Source of the DNA: Romanomermis culicivorax
Taxonomy: Eukaryota > Nematoda > Enoplea > Mermithida > Mermithidae
NCBI GenBank assembly: GCA_963922205.1
Contig: CAWUHX010000391.1
Location: 62,001-126,000, forward strand
Reading direction: 5' to 3'
DNA length: 64,000 nt
Of the stretch, positions 55,141 to 64,000 are shown piece by piece; positions within the stretch are counted from its first letter, which is position 1, and each line of letters starts with the position of its first letter. The notes under the pieces are model-generated. The model was not told the origin of the DNA and did no database searches. It saw only the letters and a program-made list of their open reading frames with translations. Position numbers and translations under genes: made by a program.

Positions 55141-56700
55141 TACACCCGGAAATTGAACATAGCAGTGTGAGTCTAATTTAAGCATGATGAAACTAAAATT
55201 TATTATGAATTTGATGCATTTTTTCATCTTTGCAAAGTGGAGCCATTGCAGATTTTTCTATCATTATTTTAGGTGTGTGATTAATAACACAGCATTGCTA
55301 CAGTGAGATTGCCTCAAATCTCGGCCTTTTACACGTCATTTGACAATGGACATGGATGGCGCAGTCCAATGCCATCTTATTCTAGGCCAATGCAACTAGG
55401 TGATCATAAAAGCTAGTGGCTTTGAAATATTTACTGTAAACCCGATGGTGGTTTATGGTTGATTAAATTTTAGCTATGCAATTCATGGCCTCAATCCAAC
55501 CAATTACATCACATGGTGAGTGAATGAGCAGTGTAAATTCTATTGACTGTGTGTTGTAGTGTGTTTCCACCAATTTCTAGGATTTTTGCAATAGTTTGTC
55601 ATTTTCTGAGAAGACGCCACATGTACAATTTTAATGGGGCAAAACAGGCCGTCTCAGACGTCTTACTGCAGGAAGGATTCGGTACACGTGCGGCCGAGCT
55701 CTGTTTCAATTGTGATTTTTATATTTTGTATTAGTCACCTTTCCCCGTGCCTTTAGTTTTCTGAGCATGAGGGATTTCTTTCATTGTGTAACTCCACCCA
55801 TTCTGTAATCATTTCCATTGGTTATGTAAGTATGTGTTTTTATTAGATAAAATTTATATAGAAGAAACGTCTCCTTTTTTCGATTAAGCATTGGGAACTC
55901 AAATTAGGAAACCGAAGGTTTTCTGAATTGGGTTATATCATTTTGGGGTTTATTTGCTTTAAGATTAGTAGTTTCTTGGGTAAGCACAGGTGTCAGAAAC
56001 ACGTGCATTAAGGTGCTATGTCTTCTGCCTGCCAACATGTCCTTCCACACCTCTAACCACTAATTTTCAAATATAACATGCCATTATTTGCCAAAGTTCT
56101 ATTTTTCCCCAATTTCCCTATTCTTTGAAAGTCCCTAATCCCCCAAAAGTTCCCATTCGATGAATAATAAATAAAAATGGCAATGACCAACAATCCATAT
56201 AACATCTTTTTGAACATCAAAATATTTCTGAGAATTTACAAAATGTGAAGTTTTTCAAAATTTCCAAACAAGGTTGCCTAGAATGAGAAGGGATGAAAAA
56301 ACCACCTACTCTGCAGCAAAATATAATCCTTCAACATGTATTTTGTTGCATTAAGGATAGGTTAGCAATTTGTGGTTCATTTTATTACTAGTAAATTTAA
56401 AAGATAACATTAAATTATATTTTTAATTTAATGATTTAAGATGCATGATAATTATTAGATTTAGCTCTATTTACTACAGGCATGGCTGTCCATGGCATGG
56501 CCTCAATGTTCCAGGAGTTGGTGTTCAAGAGTCCGATTAAGGGCCTGCAGGGCCATGTGATGAGTTGGCATTTATGCTGTATATTCAATTAACAGGTCAC
56601 AGGCTAACAACAGTGTCACATTGCACTAGTGTAGTACCATGACTCCAGCTGCAAGGACTGTATGGAACAGTGCGTCACATACTTATATCAACCATTGCAT
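55141..56700. other. Intergenic DNA, nothing recognised
   Basis: Moderately AT-rich DNA. A GC-richer patch at 55650-55705 follows a TTACTGCAG acceptor-like site but gives only a short frame. No RNA gene or repeat array is seen. Confidence 0.4.
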
Positions 56701-56708
56701 CAGCCTTG

Positions 56709-57153
56709 TGACGATGTGCAAAAGGTGCCATCGTGCATTTTTCTCTGAACCTATGTTGCTCATCCAAGTCGCAGGCCCAGACCTGGATTTTTGTGACAGT
56801 CACTGCTGCAGTCGCAACAGGCGATGCAGGACTGTGCAGTCAGTGGTAGAGAAGCTACCACCCAGTGTGCGAGAACCATTACATGGTGACCATACCAGGG
56901 GGACCCATGCCTGCCTCAGCAGGGGGAGGGATGTTGTGATGAGGACGTCACACTTCCCTAGGAGGAGAATGTGACAATGGGCAAAAGCTGCCATCATGCA
57001 TTTCTCTCTGAACCCATAGGCTTGATGTTGCTCATCAAAGTCACGGGCCCAGACCTGGATTTTTGTGACGGTCACTGCTGCAGTCGCAACAGGCGATGCA
57101 GGACTGTGCAGTCAGTGGTAAAGAAGCTACCAGCCGGTGTGCGAGAACCGTTA
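56709..57153 (+). repeat. Direct repeat pair of about 180 bp
   Basis: Copies at 56709-56885 and 56973-57153 share long near-identical stretches (GCCCAGACCTGGATTTTTGT, CACTGCTGCAGTCGCAACAG, ACTGTGCAGTCAGTGGTA, GTGTGCGAGAACC). The spacer is GC-richer (CAGGGGGACCCATGCC). The ORFs on both strands here are repeat shadows. It may be a short non-autonomous element or a local tandem duplication. Confidence 0.75.
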
Positions 57154-58182
57154 TAGCCAAGCATCAGTGCCTTTCTTGTAATTTTTGTATTTTTTACATT
57201 AATATTCGTCTGTTTATTCATAATCTTCATTGAAAGTAATGTTGACAGGGTACTGTAACCTTATGGTAATTAGAGAAAATAAGGTCCACTGTAAGATTGT
57301 CGAGCCAAATAAATTTTCACATTAACTGAGGATTTAAAATTAGTTAATTTAAGTTACATTCTAACATAGTTACATTCTTAGGGCTAAAAAGGGGATTTCG
57401 GTTCACAATCGGTTCCCCCAAATCAGGTTATTTTCACAATGACTTTGTCCATCTTTCATACTGAATGGGACCAGGGATTGCCACCCCTAACCTGGCCGCG
57501 CTATTCATTACTCTGCAGTAGCAACCCCAGGACAGCACCAGAGTACTCTATAGGTAGCCAATACTAGCCGGGTTAGGTTCCTGAGATGACCAAGGCAGGC
57601 TGCTCAATGGGCTCACAGCATGTCACTCACAATCCGTATTTTTATATGAATATGGCATGGATTCTCCATCAATGTGATGGGTCACGTTTTATCAATGTGA
57701 CCCAGGCTTGCACCTATTTGTCTAATGTGACAATTGTAACTATAAAGAGCAGGCACAGTTACCGTTTAAACTGTGGCTCAAATTTTTTAAGGTTAGCTGT
57801 TACAGTTTTTGATAACATTGTCCATGCCATCATTCTCAACAATTTGACAAATTTTCTTGATGCATCATTACTAGCGTCTGTTCACCTGATCACCTAGAAA
57901 AAGAAAAATACACTGAAATATGTGCATAAAAGAAAAATTTTTTAAAATACATACAAAAAGCCAAAAAAGTCGGAAATATATGCTCAAAAAGGTAAAAAAA
58001 CAATGTTTTCTTACATTTAAGAATATCAGAGAAATTGAATTCATCAACTAAAAAAAATATGTGCAATACATATCCAGTCTGTAATGGTAAGCAAATTTCA
58101 CCTGTCTGCCAATTTCTAGGGAATTTTTTGTGTTCAATGGCTCATCAAAAATAGAAGCAGATGCAGACACATGATATTATAG
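57154..58182. other. Intergenic DNA; one weak ORF
   Basis: A 103-codon ORF from ATG at 57586 (MTKAGCSMGSQHVTHNPYF) overlaps a repeat-like GC-richer patch and shows no recognisable domain. I do not support it as a gene. The rest is AT-rich with no signal. Confidence 0.4.
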
Positions 58183-58680
58183 TACCGTAAAACCGGCTAA
58201 CTTTGGCCTCTGGGCTAACTTTGGCCACTTTGCAGCAGTTTGTTATTTTTACTAATAACTCGACGAATACTCAACCTTTTTTGATGAAATAAACTTTTCT
58301 ATGTATAGCTTATTCATTTTTTAATTGATATAATGCATTTTCTTTTTGCTAACAAGTGTTTTTCTTTTGACAGGCTGTATAAGACGGTATACTGTAAGTT
58401 TGCTAAAATTCATGCATCTGGGACTTTCTCTGGTATTTCACGAAGGTTTGAGCTAAAACTTTGATTCAAACTGATTTATAATCTACGAATGATGATCTAC
58501 AACACAGTTGTATTTTTTTTTTGTAATATATCATGCTTTTCTAGAAAAATGGGTGGCCAAAGTTAGACGTGAAAAAGCGCGTTTTCTGTCTAACTTTGGC
58601 CACTTTTTAAAAACGCTGAAATTTGGTATTTTTAACATTTTTTATTCACAGACTATTGTAATTTGTATATATTTTTCTTA
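58183..58680 (+). promoter_or_regulatory. 5' region of the pogo-type element with TAACTTTGGCC motifs
   Basis: After TAGTACCGTAAAACCGGC come two direct copies of CTAACTTTGGCC (58197 and 58215). A perfect 16-bp inverted pair GTGGCCAAAGTTAGAC / GTCTAACTTTGGCCAC lies at 58553-58568 and 58588-58603, 80 bp before the ATG. Repeated motifs of this kind near a transposase gene are candidates for the terminal repeat and for transposase binding; that role is inference. No matching right end was found after the gene. Confidence 0.5.
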
Positions 58681-58682
58681 AA

Positions 58683-60607
58683 ATGTCTTCAAAACGTTCT
58701 TATATAAAATATTCCGAAGAAACATTGGAAAGGGCGCTTGAAGATATTCGTACTGGTGAAACCACAATCAACGAAGCGTCAAAAATTTACTCAATCCCAC
58801 GAGGAACGTTACAAAACAAGATAAAGCATTGGCATATGAATCCTGTGGGCAAGCCAAAAGTAATTTTAGTTATTAAATGTGACTTAACTAGGCACGCAAA
58901 TAAGCATGCAAATCTACTTTTGAAGGTGTTTTCCGAGGATGAAGAAAACAAAATGGTCGACTATATTCTTTTGTGTGCGTCTTGGGGCTTTCCGATGACC
59001 AAACTTGACGTTCGCTATTTGGCAAAATCTTACATCGACAAATTGGGTCGAGAAGTTACATTTTTCAACAAAAATTTACCAGGTTACTATATTCAACTTA
59101 AACTGACACATTATCTATGTACGTATGACAAAAATTTTCATTTATTTCATCAGGACCTGACTGGATGGATAAATTTTTGTCTCGACATTCGAATCGTTTG
59201 ACGCAGCGTCTCGCTAACAATATCAAAAGAAATCGAGCAAGTGTATCCCGTGAAATGCTGCAGGCTTATTTTGACAATCTTCAAAAAGAGATCGAAGCAA
59301 TACCGGCATCGAACATATTCAATTATGATGAGACCAATTTTCAAGACGACCCAAGAAAGAAAAAGGTTCTCACGAAACGCGGCACAAAGTACGTGGATCG
59401 TATAATGAACTCTACTAAAACGGCCATTTCTGTTATGTTTTGTGGTGCCGCCGATGGTACGGTATTACCGCCATATGTTGTGTACAAATCTGAGCATTTG
59501 TGGAATTCGTGGGTCGAAAGAGGTCCAAAAGGTTCCCCTCTGTGCGATGGACGGTTGTGTTGTCGCAAAGGTTCACGTTTCAATCGCACAGCACACGGCT
59601 GGTTTGACGCGACCACGTTCACTGATTGGTTCCAAACGGCGCTTATGCCTCACTTGAAACATTTAGATGGGCCTAAAGTTGTTTTGGGCGACAACTTGTC
59701 CAGCCATTTCACAACGGACATTTTAAAATTGTGCAACGACAACAACATTCGCTTCATATGTTTGCCACCTAATTCCACGCATCTTTGCCAACCGCTGGAT
59801 GTTGCTTTCTTTGCCCCGATGAAAAAAATGTGGCGCCAAGTTTTGGAGAATTACAAGCAGTCTCACTCAAAAGCGGAGAGCATGCAAAAAGGTGACTTCC
59901 CGGCGCTATTGAAACAAATGATTCAAGATCTAGGCTCGCGTTGCAATGATAATTTGAAAGCTGGATTCGAAGCATGCGGCATCTGCCCTTTCAATCCAAA
60001 GCGTGTGCTAAAGAAAGTTCCCGGTGAAGAAGACACGGAGAGTCAAGATAGTTCAGTCTGTTCCGAAGCATTGTCTGAGTCGGTCCTAGCCGTGTTGCAA
60101 ACGATGCGTTTTGACAAGAAAGATAAGCCGAAGGTTTCAAAGAAAAAGTTGAAAGTCGATGCCGGAAAAAGCATCACCGAAATATGTGCCACAGACTCCG
60201 ACGATGAAGCTCCACGCAGTTCAAAATCAGCAAAAAAATCACGAGTTGTTCAAATTGAGGAAGAATCTGAATCTGAGGAAGAAAACGCCGGTGAAAGCAA
60301 AATTTGTTTGGTCGAAGATGTTTCCGAAATTGAGCATGAGTTTGTTGCTGTGATTTACGAAAACCATTGGTGGGTCGGTTTGGCTGAAGAAATTTGTCCG
60401 GATCAAAGCGACATAAAAATCAAGTTCATGCACCCCCATGGTCCATCGAAAGCCTATCAATGGCCTGGCAAAGAAGATATGTGCTGGGTCAAGTTGGAAA
60501 ATGTACTTTGCAAAATCAATGTGCCTCCAATTCCTAAGTCATCACGTGCCTTTGCTTTGGATCAAGAGACAAGCAATATAGTCGAGCAGCTTTTTCTTGA
60601 AAAATAA
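58683..60607 (+). CDS. Pogo/Tigger-type DDE transposase, 617 aa, intact
   Basis: Exons 58683-59082 and 59154-60607 with a 71-bp GT-AG intron that keeps frame. The N-terminus has a Pipsqueak/CENP-B-type HTH (YSEETLERALEDIRTGE, then IYSIPRGTLQNK). A second DNA-binding segment (FSEDEENKMVDYILLCASWG) follows. The DDE core has D in IFNYDETNF (about residue 192), D in VVLGDNLSSH (about 313) and D in THLCQPLDVAFF (about 349), with 35 residues between the last two (DD35D). After an acidic, Ser-rich linker comes a compact domain (EFVAVIYENHWWVGLAEE ... FMHPHGPSKAYQWP ... DMCWV) known from many animal pogo-type proteins. No internal stops. It may be a live element or a domesticated gene; the missing right terminal repeat leaves this open. 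Confidence 0.85.
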
Positions 60608-61278
60608 ATTTCAACCCCAGTGTGACAGCATACCAGTGAAAAATCATTGTTTTCTTTCATTATTTTGCCTTTATATTGGTGCTTTTGTTATATCTTGCTT
60701 TGCGGTCGGGGCGATGCGGTGTGATGCAGGATTGGGATTCCAAGGTTGCGGCCTTAATGTACGTGCGTCCCACGCCCACGTTTACCCGATTACTTAATTA
60801 CTAGTACTTAAACCCCGACAACAATTATCCCCAACAATTAAAGAAAACCTAGTTTCTTTAATTGTCTCCCTTCTTTTCTCACTTACTAAAAATAAAGGGG
60901 TTCTCCTACCTATTTATTATTATACAATAACGTACGAAAAACTTACGTGACCAAAACGTTACCGGCGAGACGAAAAATAAATGACAATAAAATTCTACTC
61001 CCACGCACGGGCGAGCAAAGACGAGAAATGCGTGGTGGGAGGCGGCTAATGCGTACTAGTGGTGGCCGGCGGGGCGCACAACTAGTAAAGAAAAAATAAA
61101 ATTACACGTAAAGTATACGTAACGAATAATGCACAGAGAGAGACCAGCGCACGCGTACCGACGTGCGCTACAGTAAGATGGCCACTGGTGGTCCGCGTTG
61201 CTCTCTCCACTTGCCACCTGCGGGCCTGTGACGCGTTTTGACAAATAATGAAAAATCGGCGGAAAACACACTACAACA
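60608..61278 (-). mobile_element. LTR-like sequence at the 3' side of the gag-like ORF
   Basis: Read on the minus strand, a polypurine tract (AAGGGGGGAGGGG, 61279-61291) is followed directly by TGTTGTAGTGTG, a typical LTR start. An AATAAA lies on this strand at 60913-60918. Composition changes from AT-rich to GC-rich near 60680. The outer LTR boundary and target duplication are not visible to me, and the 5' LTR would lie beyond the window. Confidence 0.45.
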
Positions 61279-61694
61279 CCCCTCCCCCCTTGCAGTAGAT
61301 CGCCCTAAGCGATCGTCAAGAAATACCGAAAAGAACGTGCAAGGGGAAGGGCTCCGCCACTACAGGCCGTCGCCGGGGTTGCCGAAGAGTCTTCGGCGTC
61401 ACACAGCGGGGCCGGCGGAGTTGTTGGGGTAGTTTGAGCCGATTTTTGGGGCTGCGACCATAAGCCCGGCGGCGAAGTGTACGAACAAAGACGGGGCAAG
61501 TGGGGGCGTGTAGCGGGTCACCGGCGGTCAACTTACTGTGTGTTTGCAGCGTCGGCTGCACGTGCGCTGGGATCACTAGTACAAAATAATAAAGCACGAA
61601 CGAGATTAGAAAATAAACAACCGGTGTGAAAATGAGGTTAAAAGAAAACAACAAAAACGAAAAGAAGTAAAAGTTACTGTACAAAAGCTCGTGA

Positions 61695-63986
61695 TCAGTG
61701 GCGGCGGCGATAACGAGTGTCGGACGCTGAACGGTGGTTTCGTGGCGGATCGCGGCGGTCTCGTTCTCGTTCTCTTTCTCTTTCTCGTTGGCGTTCGATG
61801 TGGTAGCCGTGGGGATCGTATGGATCTTCGTGGCCGTCAAAGCGGTAGCTGCGAGAATAGCGGGATCGACCGTAGTCAGAGGTATCCCGGCGGCGAGACG
61901 ACGAAGTTGACGTTTGAGGCGGGAGCGGCGATAGCGGGTTAACGCCTGGCGTTGGTAACTGAGTCGCGATTAGCGACGGTTTGTCGGACGGCGTCCCTGT
62001 TGGCGGCAACGGTCGTGGTGGTAAAAGATTCCACCGGGCAGAGAAATCGTGCCGACGCAGCACGGGCGCGGGGCGATCCGTCTCGCTATGGTATTGTAAA
62101 TAAAGTTTTCGGACGTCGGCGAGTTCGGGCGGCTGTGGAAACGGTGCGTAGTCTGGGTAAGCCATCCAGCTGTCGATGAGTCCGACAGCGGTGTTGTAGG
62201 CTTGGAGCAGGCACGAAGGATTGTCCAGGCCGCGAGCTTCGTAGAGGAAAAGCGTCAAATGGGCGGTGTGAACGGCGTCAACGACGCCGAGCTCCTCGGC
62301 CCAAAGACTGGCGACCCATTTCAATATTACCGTGGCAACGGCGTGCGAGATCGGTGGTTGCTGTTCTATGTACGAGGGGCGGTAGTGGTCGCGGAAATAT
62401 TGGTACAACGCCAGTGAAGCGTTCGTGGCGCGTATGTGCACCGGCATAATGATGTGAATACGGAGGCGCCCGAAAAAATTGATCAGCACCATCTCGTGCA
62501 TCGTGCGCGGCGAGAAAAACTCAACGGCCGGGTCAATATGTGGCGGATAGCCCGGCGTGGCAATCGTAACAGCATGCGGCTTATCGGTAGTACGGAAACG
62601 CGTATAGTTCGGCAAGCGCTTAGCCTCGCTAGGCAACCGGGGTTTGATTGCTGGCGCGGAACTTGGTGGCAACGGAACTCCAAGGACCGGTTTGGTGGTG
62701 ATGATCATATGCGGCTGTTGGACCGCAGTAGCCGGAGCCGACGTCGGGGCCGTAGGCGGCAGCGACGTGGTGTGGGTTACCGTGGTCGATATGGCGGTTG
62801 TCGGGGCCGTGGGCGGCTGCGACGTTACCGTAGGCGTAATCGAGGGTTTTGCGGGCTCCACGTCCATAGGAGGTGGCGGGAGCGGAGCTTTAAATTCATC
62901 TTTCGGCGGATTCTTTAGAGCTTCCAGGCGGCGCTGGATTTCGGCGTCTCGGTGCAATGGGCTAATATAGTCGGCCAATTTTGTGGGTGAACGGCGGAAA
63001 CCATGGCGATAGTGTTCCTCGTAAAAACCCGTCGTGTGTACCTTACGGGTTTGTTCGCTCTGAGTACGATGCGGCGGTGCGTCATCGCGGCGTTCGTGTT
63101 GGCGGCTATCCCTGCCGGTTGCTGGGGTTTGTTTCGTTTCTTTTCGGTGGCGGTCATCACGAGAATGGGACTCGTGGTGTGTTTTGGAAGAATCGCGTTT
63201 GGGTTTCGGCGTTGACGTAGCGTGCGAAGAGCGTTCGGCTTCTTCGCGGGTTCTTTGCTTATCGCGTTGTTCACGGCGTCGAGTGGTGCGCTCGCTGGGC
63301 GTTCGGCCGCGCTCAGCACGCGAAGTGCTGGGTGGCGGCGTACGCCGTGTACTCGGTTCGTCCGATGTTTTCGTCTTGTGAGATTTGCGGTACGCCGATT
63401 CGTCCTGAAGCTGTTGTTTTCTTTTTATCGAATGTTCATACCGCCCGGGTCTTCGGATGGGATTACCATAGCGATCTAAAGCCGGCACGGACGTGCTGGG
63501 TGCCTGTGGGGTTTGGGCATCCACAGGCGCCGTCGGCGGCGGTAGAATCGCTGGTTGCTGCGGTTGCGAGATCGCTTGCGGTTGCGATATGACCGGCGGC
63601 GGTAACGGAGCCGGCAATTGCGTGACGGGTTGCGCCATCGCGGGAGCCATTTGAGCTACTTGCGGGGCCGGAGCGATCAACGTCGGTTGCGGCAACAAAA
63701 TTTGTTGTATTTGTTCTTTCAGCGCTTCAGGGTAGTCTTTCCAATGGTGTTCGGGAAACAACATACCGGGCGGCGGTGGCGGAAAATGATACGCGGCCAG
63801 TGCTGCGGCCAAAGCGTCCCATTGCGGAGCTGAAATAAACTGTTGCGAAAAACGTACAGGAGCACTATACCTGGCTGCGGCAACAGTAGCGATAAGCGGA
63901 GGTCCCGGCAAAGCGGCCGGCGTCGCCAAATATATTCGTGGATCCACAGCGGGTGCCGTGGTGATAGGCGCAGCGGCTGGTTCCAT
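61695..63986 (-). CDS. Gag-like protein of an LTR-type retroelement, 763 aa
   Basis: A single open frame from ATG at 63986 to the stop at 61695, still open upstream to the window edge. The first 190 residues are Pro/Ala/Gln-rich, then a basic RS/RE-rich stretch (about 190-330), a Pro/Thr linker, and a helical region (about 470-650: [56 protein letters not shown]) that may be a capsid-like domain. The tail is Arg/Glu/Asp-rich ([14 protein letters not shown]). No zinc knuckle, protease or RT follows; only about 400 bp separate the stop from a polypurine tract. I recall similar proteins from mermithid predictions but cannot verify that. A host gene is the alternative. GC content and codon use differ sharply from the rest of the window. 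Confidence 0.5.
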   Translation of the reverse strand: MEPAAAPITTAPAVDPRIYLATPAALPGPPLIATVAAARYSAPVRFSQQFISAPQWDALAAALAAYHFPPPPPGMLFPEHHWKDYPEALKEQIQQILLPQPTLIAPAPQVAQMAPAMAQPVTQLPAPLPPPVISQPQAISQPQQPAILPPPTAPVDAQTPQAPSTSVPALDRYGNPIRRPGRYEHSIKRKQQLQDESAYRKSHKTKTSDEPSTRRTPPPSTSRAERGRTPSERTTRRREQRDKQRTREEAERSSHATSTPKPKRDSSKTHHESHSRDDRHRKETKQTPATGRDSRQHERRDDAPPHRTQSEQTRKVHTTGFYEEHYRHGFRRSPTKLADYISPLHRDAEIQRRLEALKNPPKDEFKAPLPPPPMDVEPAKPSITPTVTSQPPTAPTTAISTTVTHTTSLPPTAPTSAPATAVQQPHMIITTKPVLGVPLPPSSAPAIKPRLPSEAKRLPNYTRFRTTDKPHAVTIATPGYPPHIDPAVEFFSPRTMHEMVLINFFGRLRIHIIMPVHIRATNASLALYQYFRDHYRPSYIEQQPPISHAVATVILKWVASLWAEELGVVDAVHTAHLTLFLYEARGLDNPSCLLQAYNTAVGLIDSWMAYPDYAPFPQPPELADVRKLYLQYHSETDRPAPVLRRHDFSARWNLLPPRPLPPTGTPSDKPSLIATQLPTPGVNPLSPLPPQTSTSSSRRRDTSDYGRSRYSRSYRFDGHEDPYDPHGYHIERQRERERERERDRRDPPRNHRSASDTRYRRRH

Positions 63987-64000
63987 GGAGGCGACGTCCA

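Noticed and set aside
57586..57897. 103-codon ORF starting with ATG
   Set aside because: No homologous motif, lies partly in repeat-like sequence, no splice or promoter context.
61316..61840. 174-codon minus-strand ORF with a hydrophobic stretch after the gag-like gene (env-like?)
   Set aside because: It overlaps the 3' end of the gag-like ORF in another frame and runs into LTR-side sequence. The hydrophobic run comes from a T-rich patch, and no signal peptide or glycoprotein features are seen.
61691..63833. Plus-strand ORFs of 65-160 codons at the right end
   Set aside because: Shadows of the GC-rich minus-strand gag-like ORF.

Overview
The window reads as nuclear DNA of a nematode. The evidence is long arrays of the nematode telomere hexamer TTAGGC, short TTTTCAG-type splice acceptors that also sit just upstream of start codons (trans-splice style), many scattered TACTGTAG words, and a spliced TMEM59-like gene. 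The long protein on the minus strand at the right edge reminds me, from memory only, of proteins common in mermithid nematode predictions. I could not check this, and the species is unassigned. A 100-N gap (31769-31868) joins two contigs, and the right contig begins with a SMART cDNA/PCR adapter, so linkage across the gap is not proven.

Left contig (1-31768), plus strand. (a) A terminal exon (860-989) belongs to a small gene that starts left of the window, and its intron holds degenerate TTAGGC repeats. (b) A paralogous two-exon small gene runs from 4991 to 7213. A further phase-compatible terminal exon lies at 11561-11651. (c) A complete seven-exon TMEM59-like membrane-protein gene (11916-30802, 368 aa) has introns made almost wholly of repeats: a 2.3 kb interstitial TTAGGC array, T-rich low-complexity tracts, a roughly 40-copy minisatellite that may derive from a hAT transposase, a 22-bp minisatellite, and five extra copies of its own exon-6 3' end with splice donor. 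Downstream are a heat-shock-element/TATA cluster and a 240-bp AT-rich tandem repeat cut by the gap.

Right contig (31869-64000). This is mostly mobile DNA and relics: G-run dispersed repeats with a CATACCTGTAATT end motif; a decayed Tc1-like transposase (minus); a 5 kb LINE whose ORF1 carries an RNA-binding region, a CCHC knuckle and then, across a -1 frame change, a NADAR (YbiA-like ADP-ribose glycohydrolase-family) domain, followed by a decayed endonuclease/RT ORF2; scattered exon-like pieces; a SET8/KMT5A-like pseudogene; a PIF/Harbinger-like MITE whose empty site is preserved in a nearby paralogous segment; a tRNA-derived SINE-like unit; an intact DD35D pogo-type transposase gene (617 aa); and, on the minus strand in GC-rich DNA, a gag-like ORF followed directly by a polypurine tract and LTR-like sequence with no pol.

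The most interesting item is the LINE ORF1-NADAR fusion: a retroelement apparently carrying an enzyme family known to remove ADP-ribose from nucleic-acid bases.
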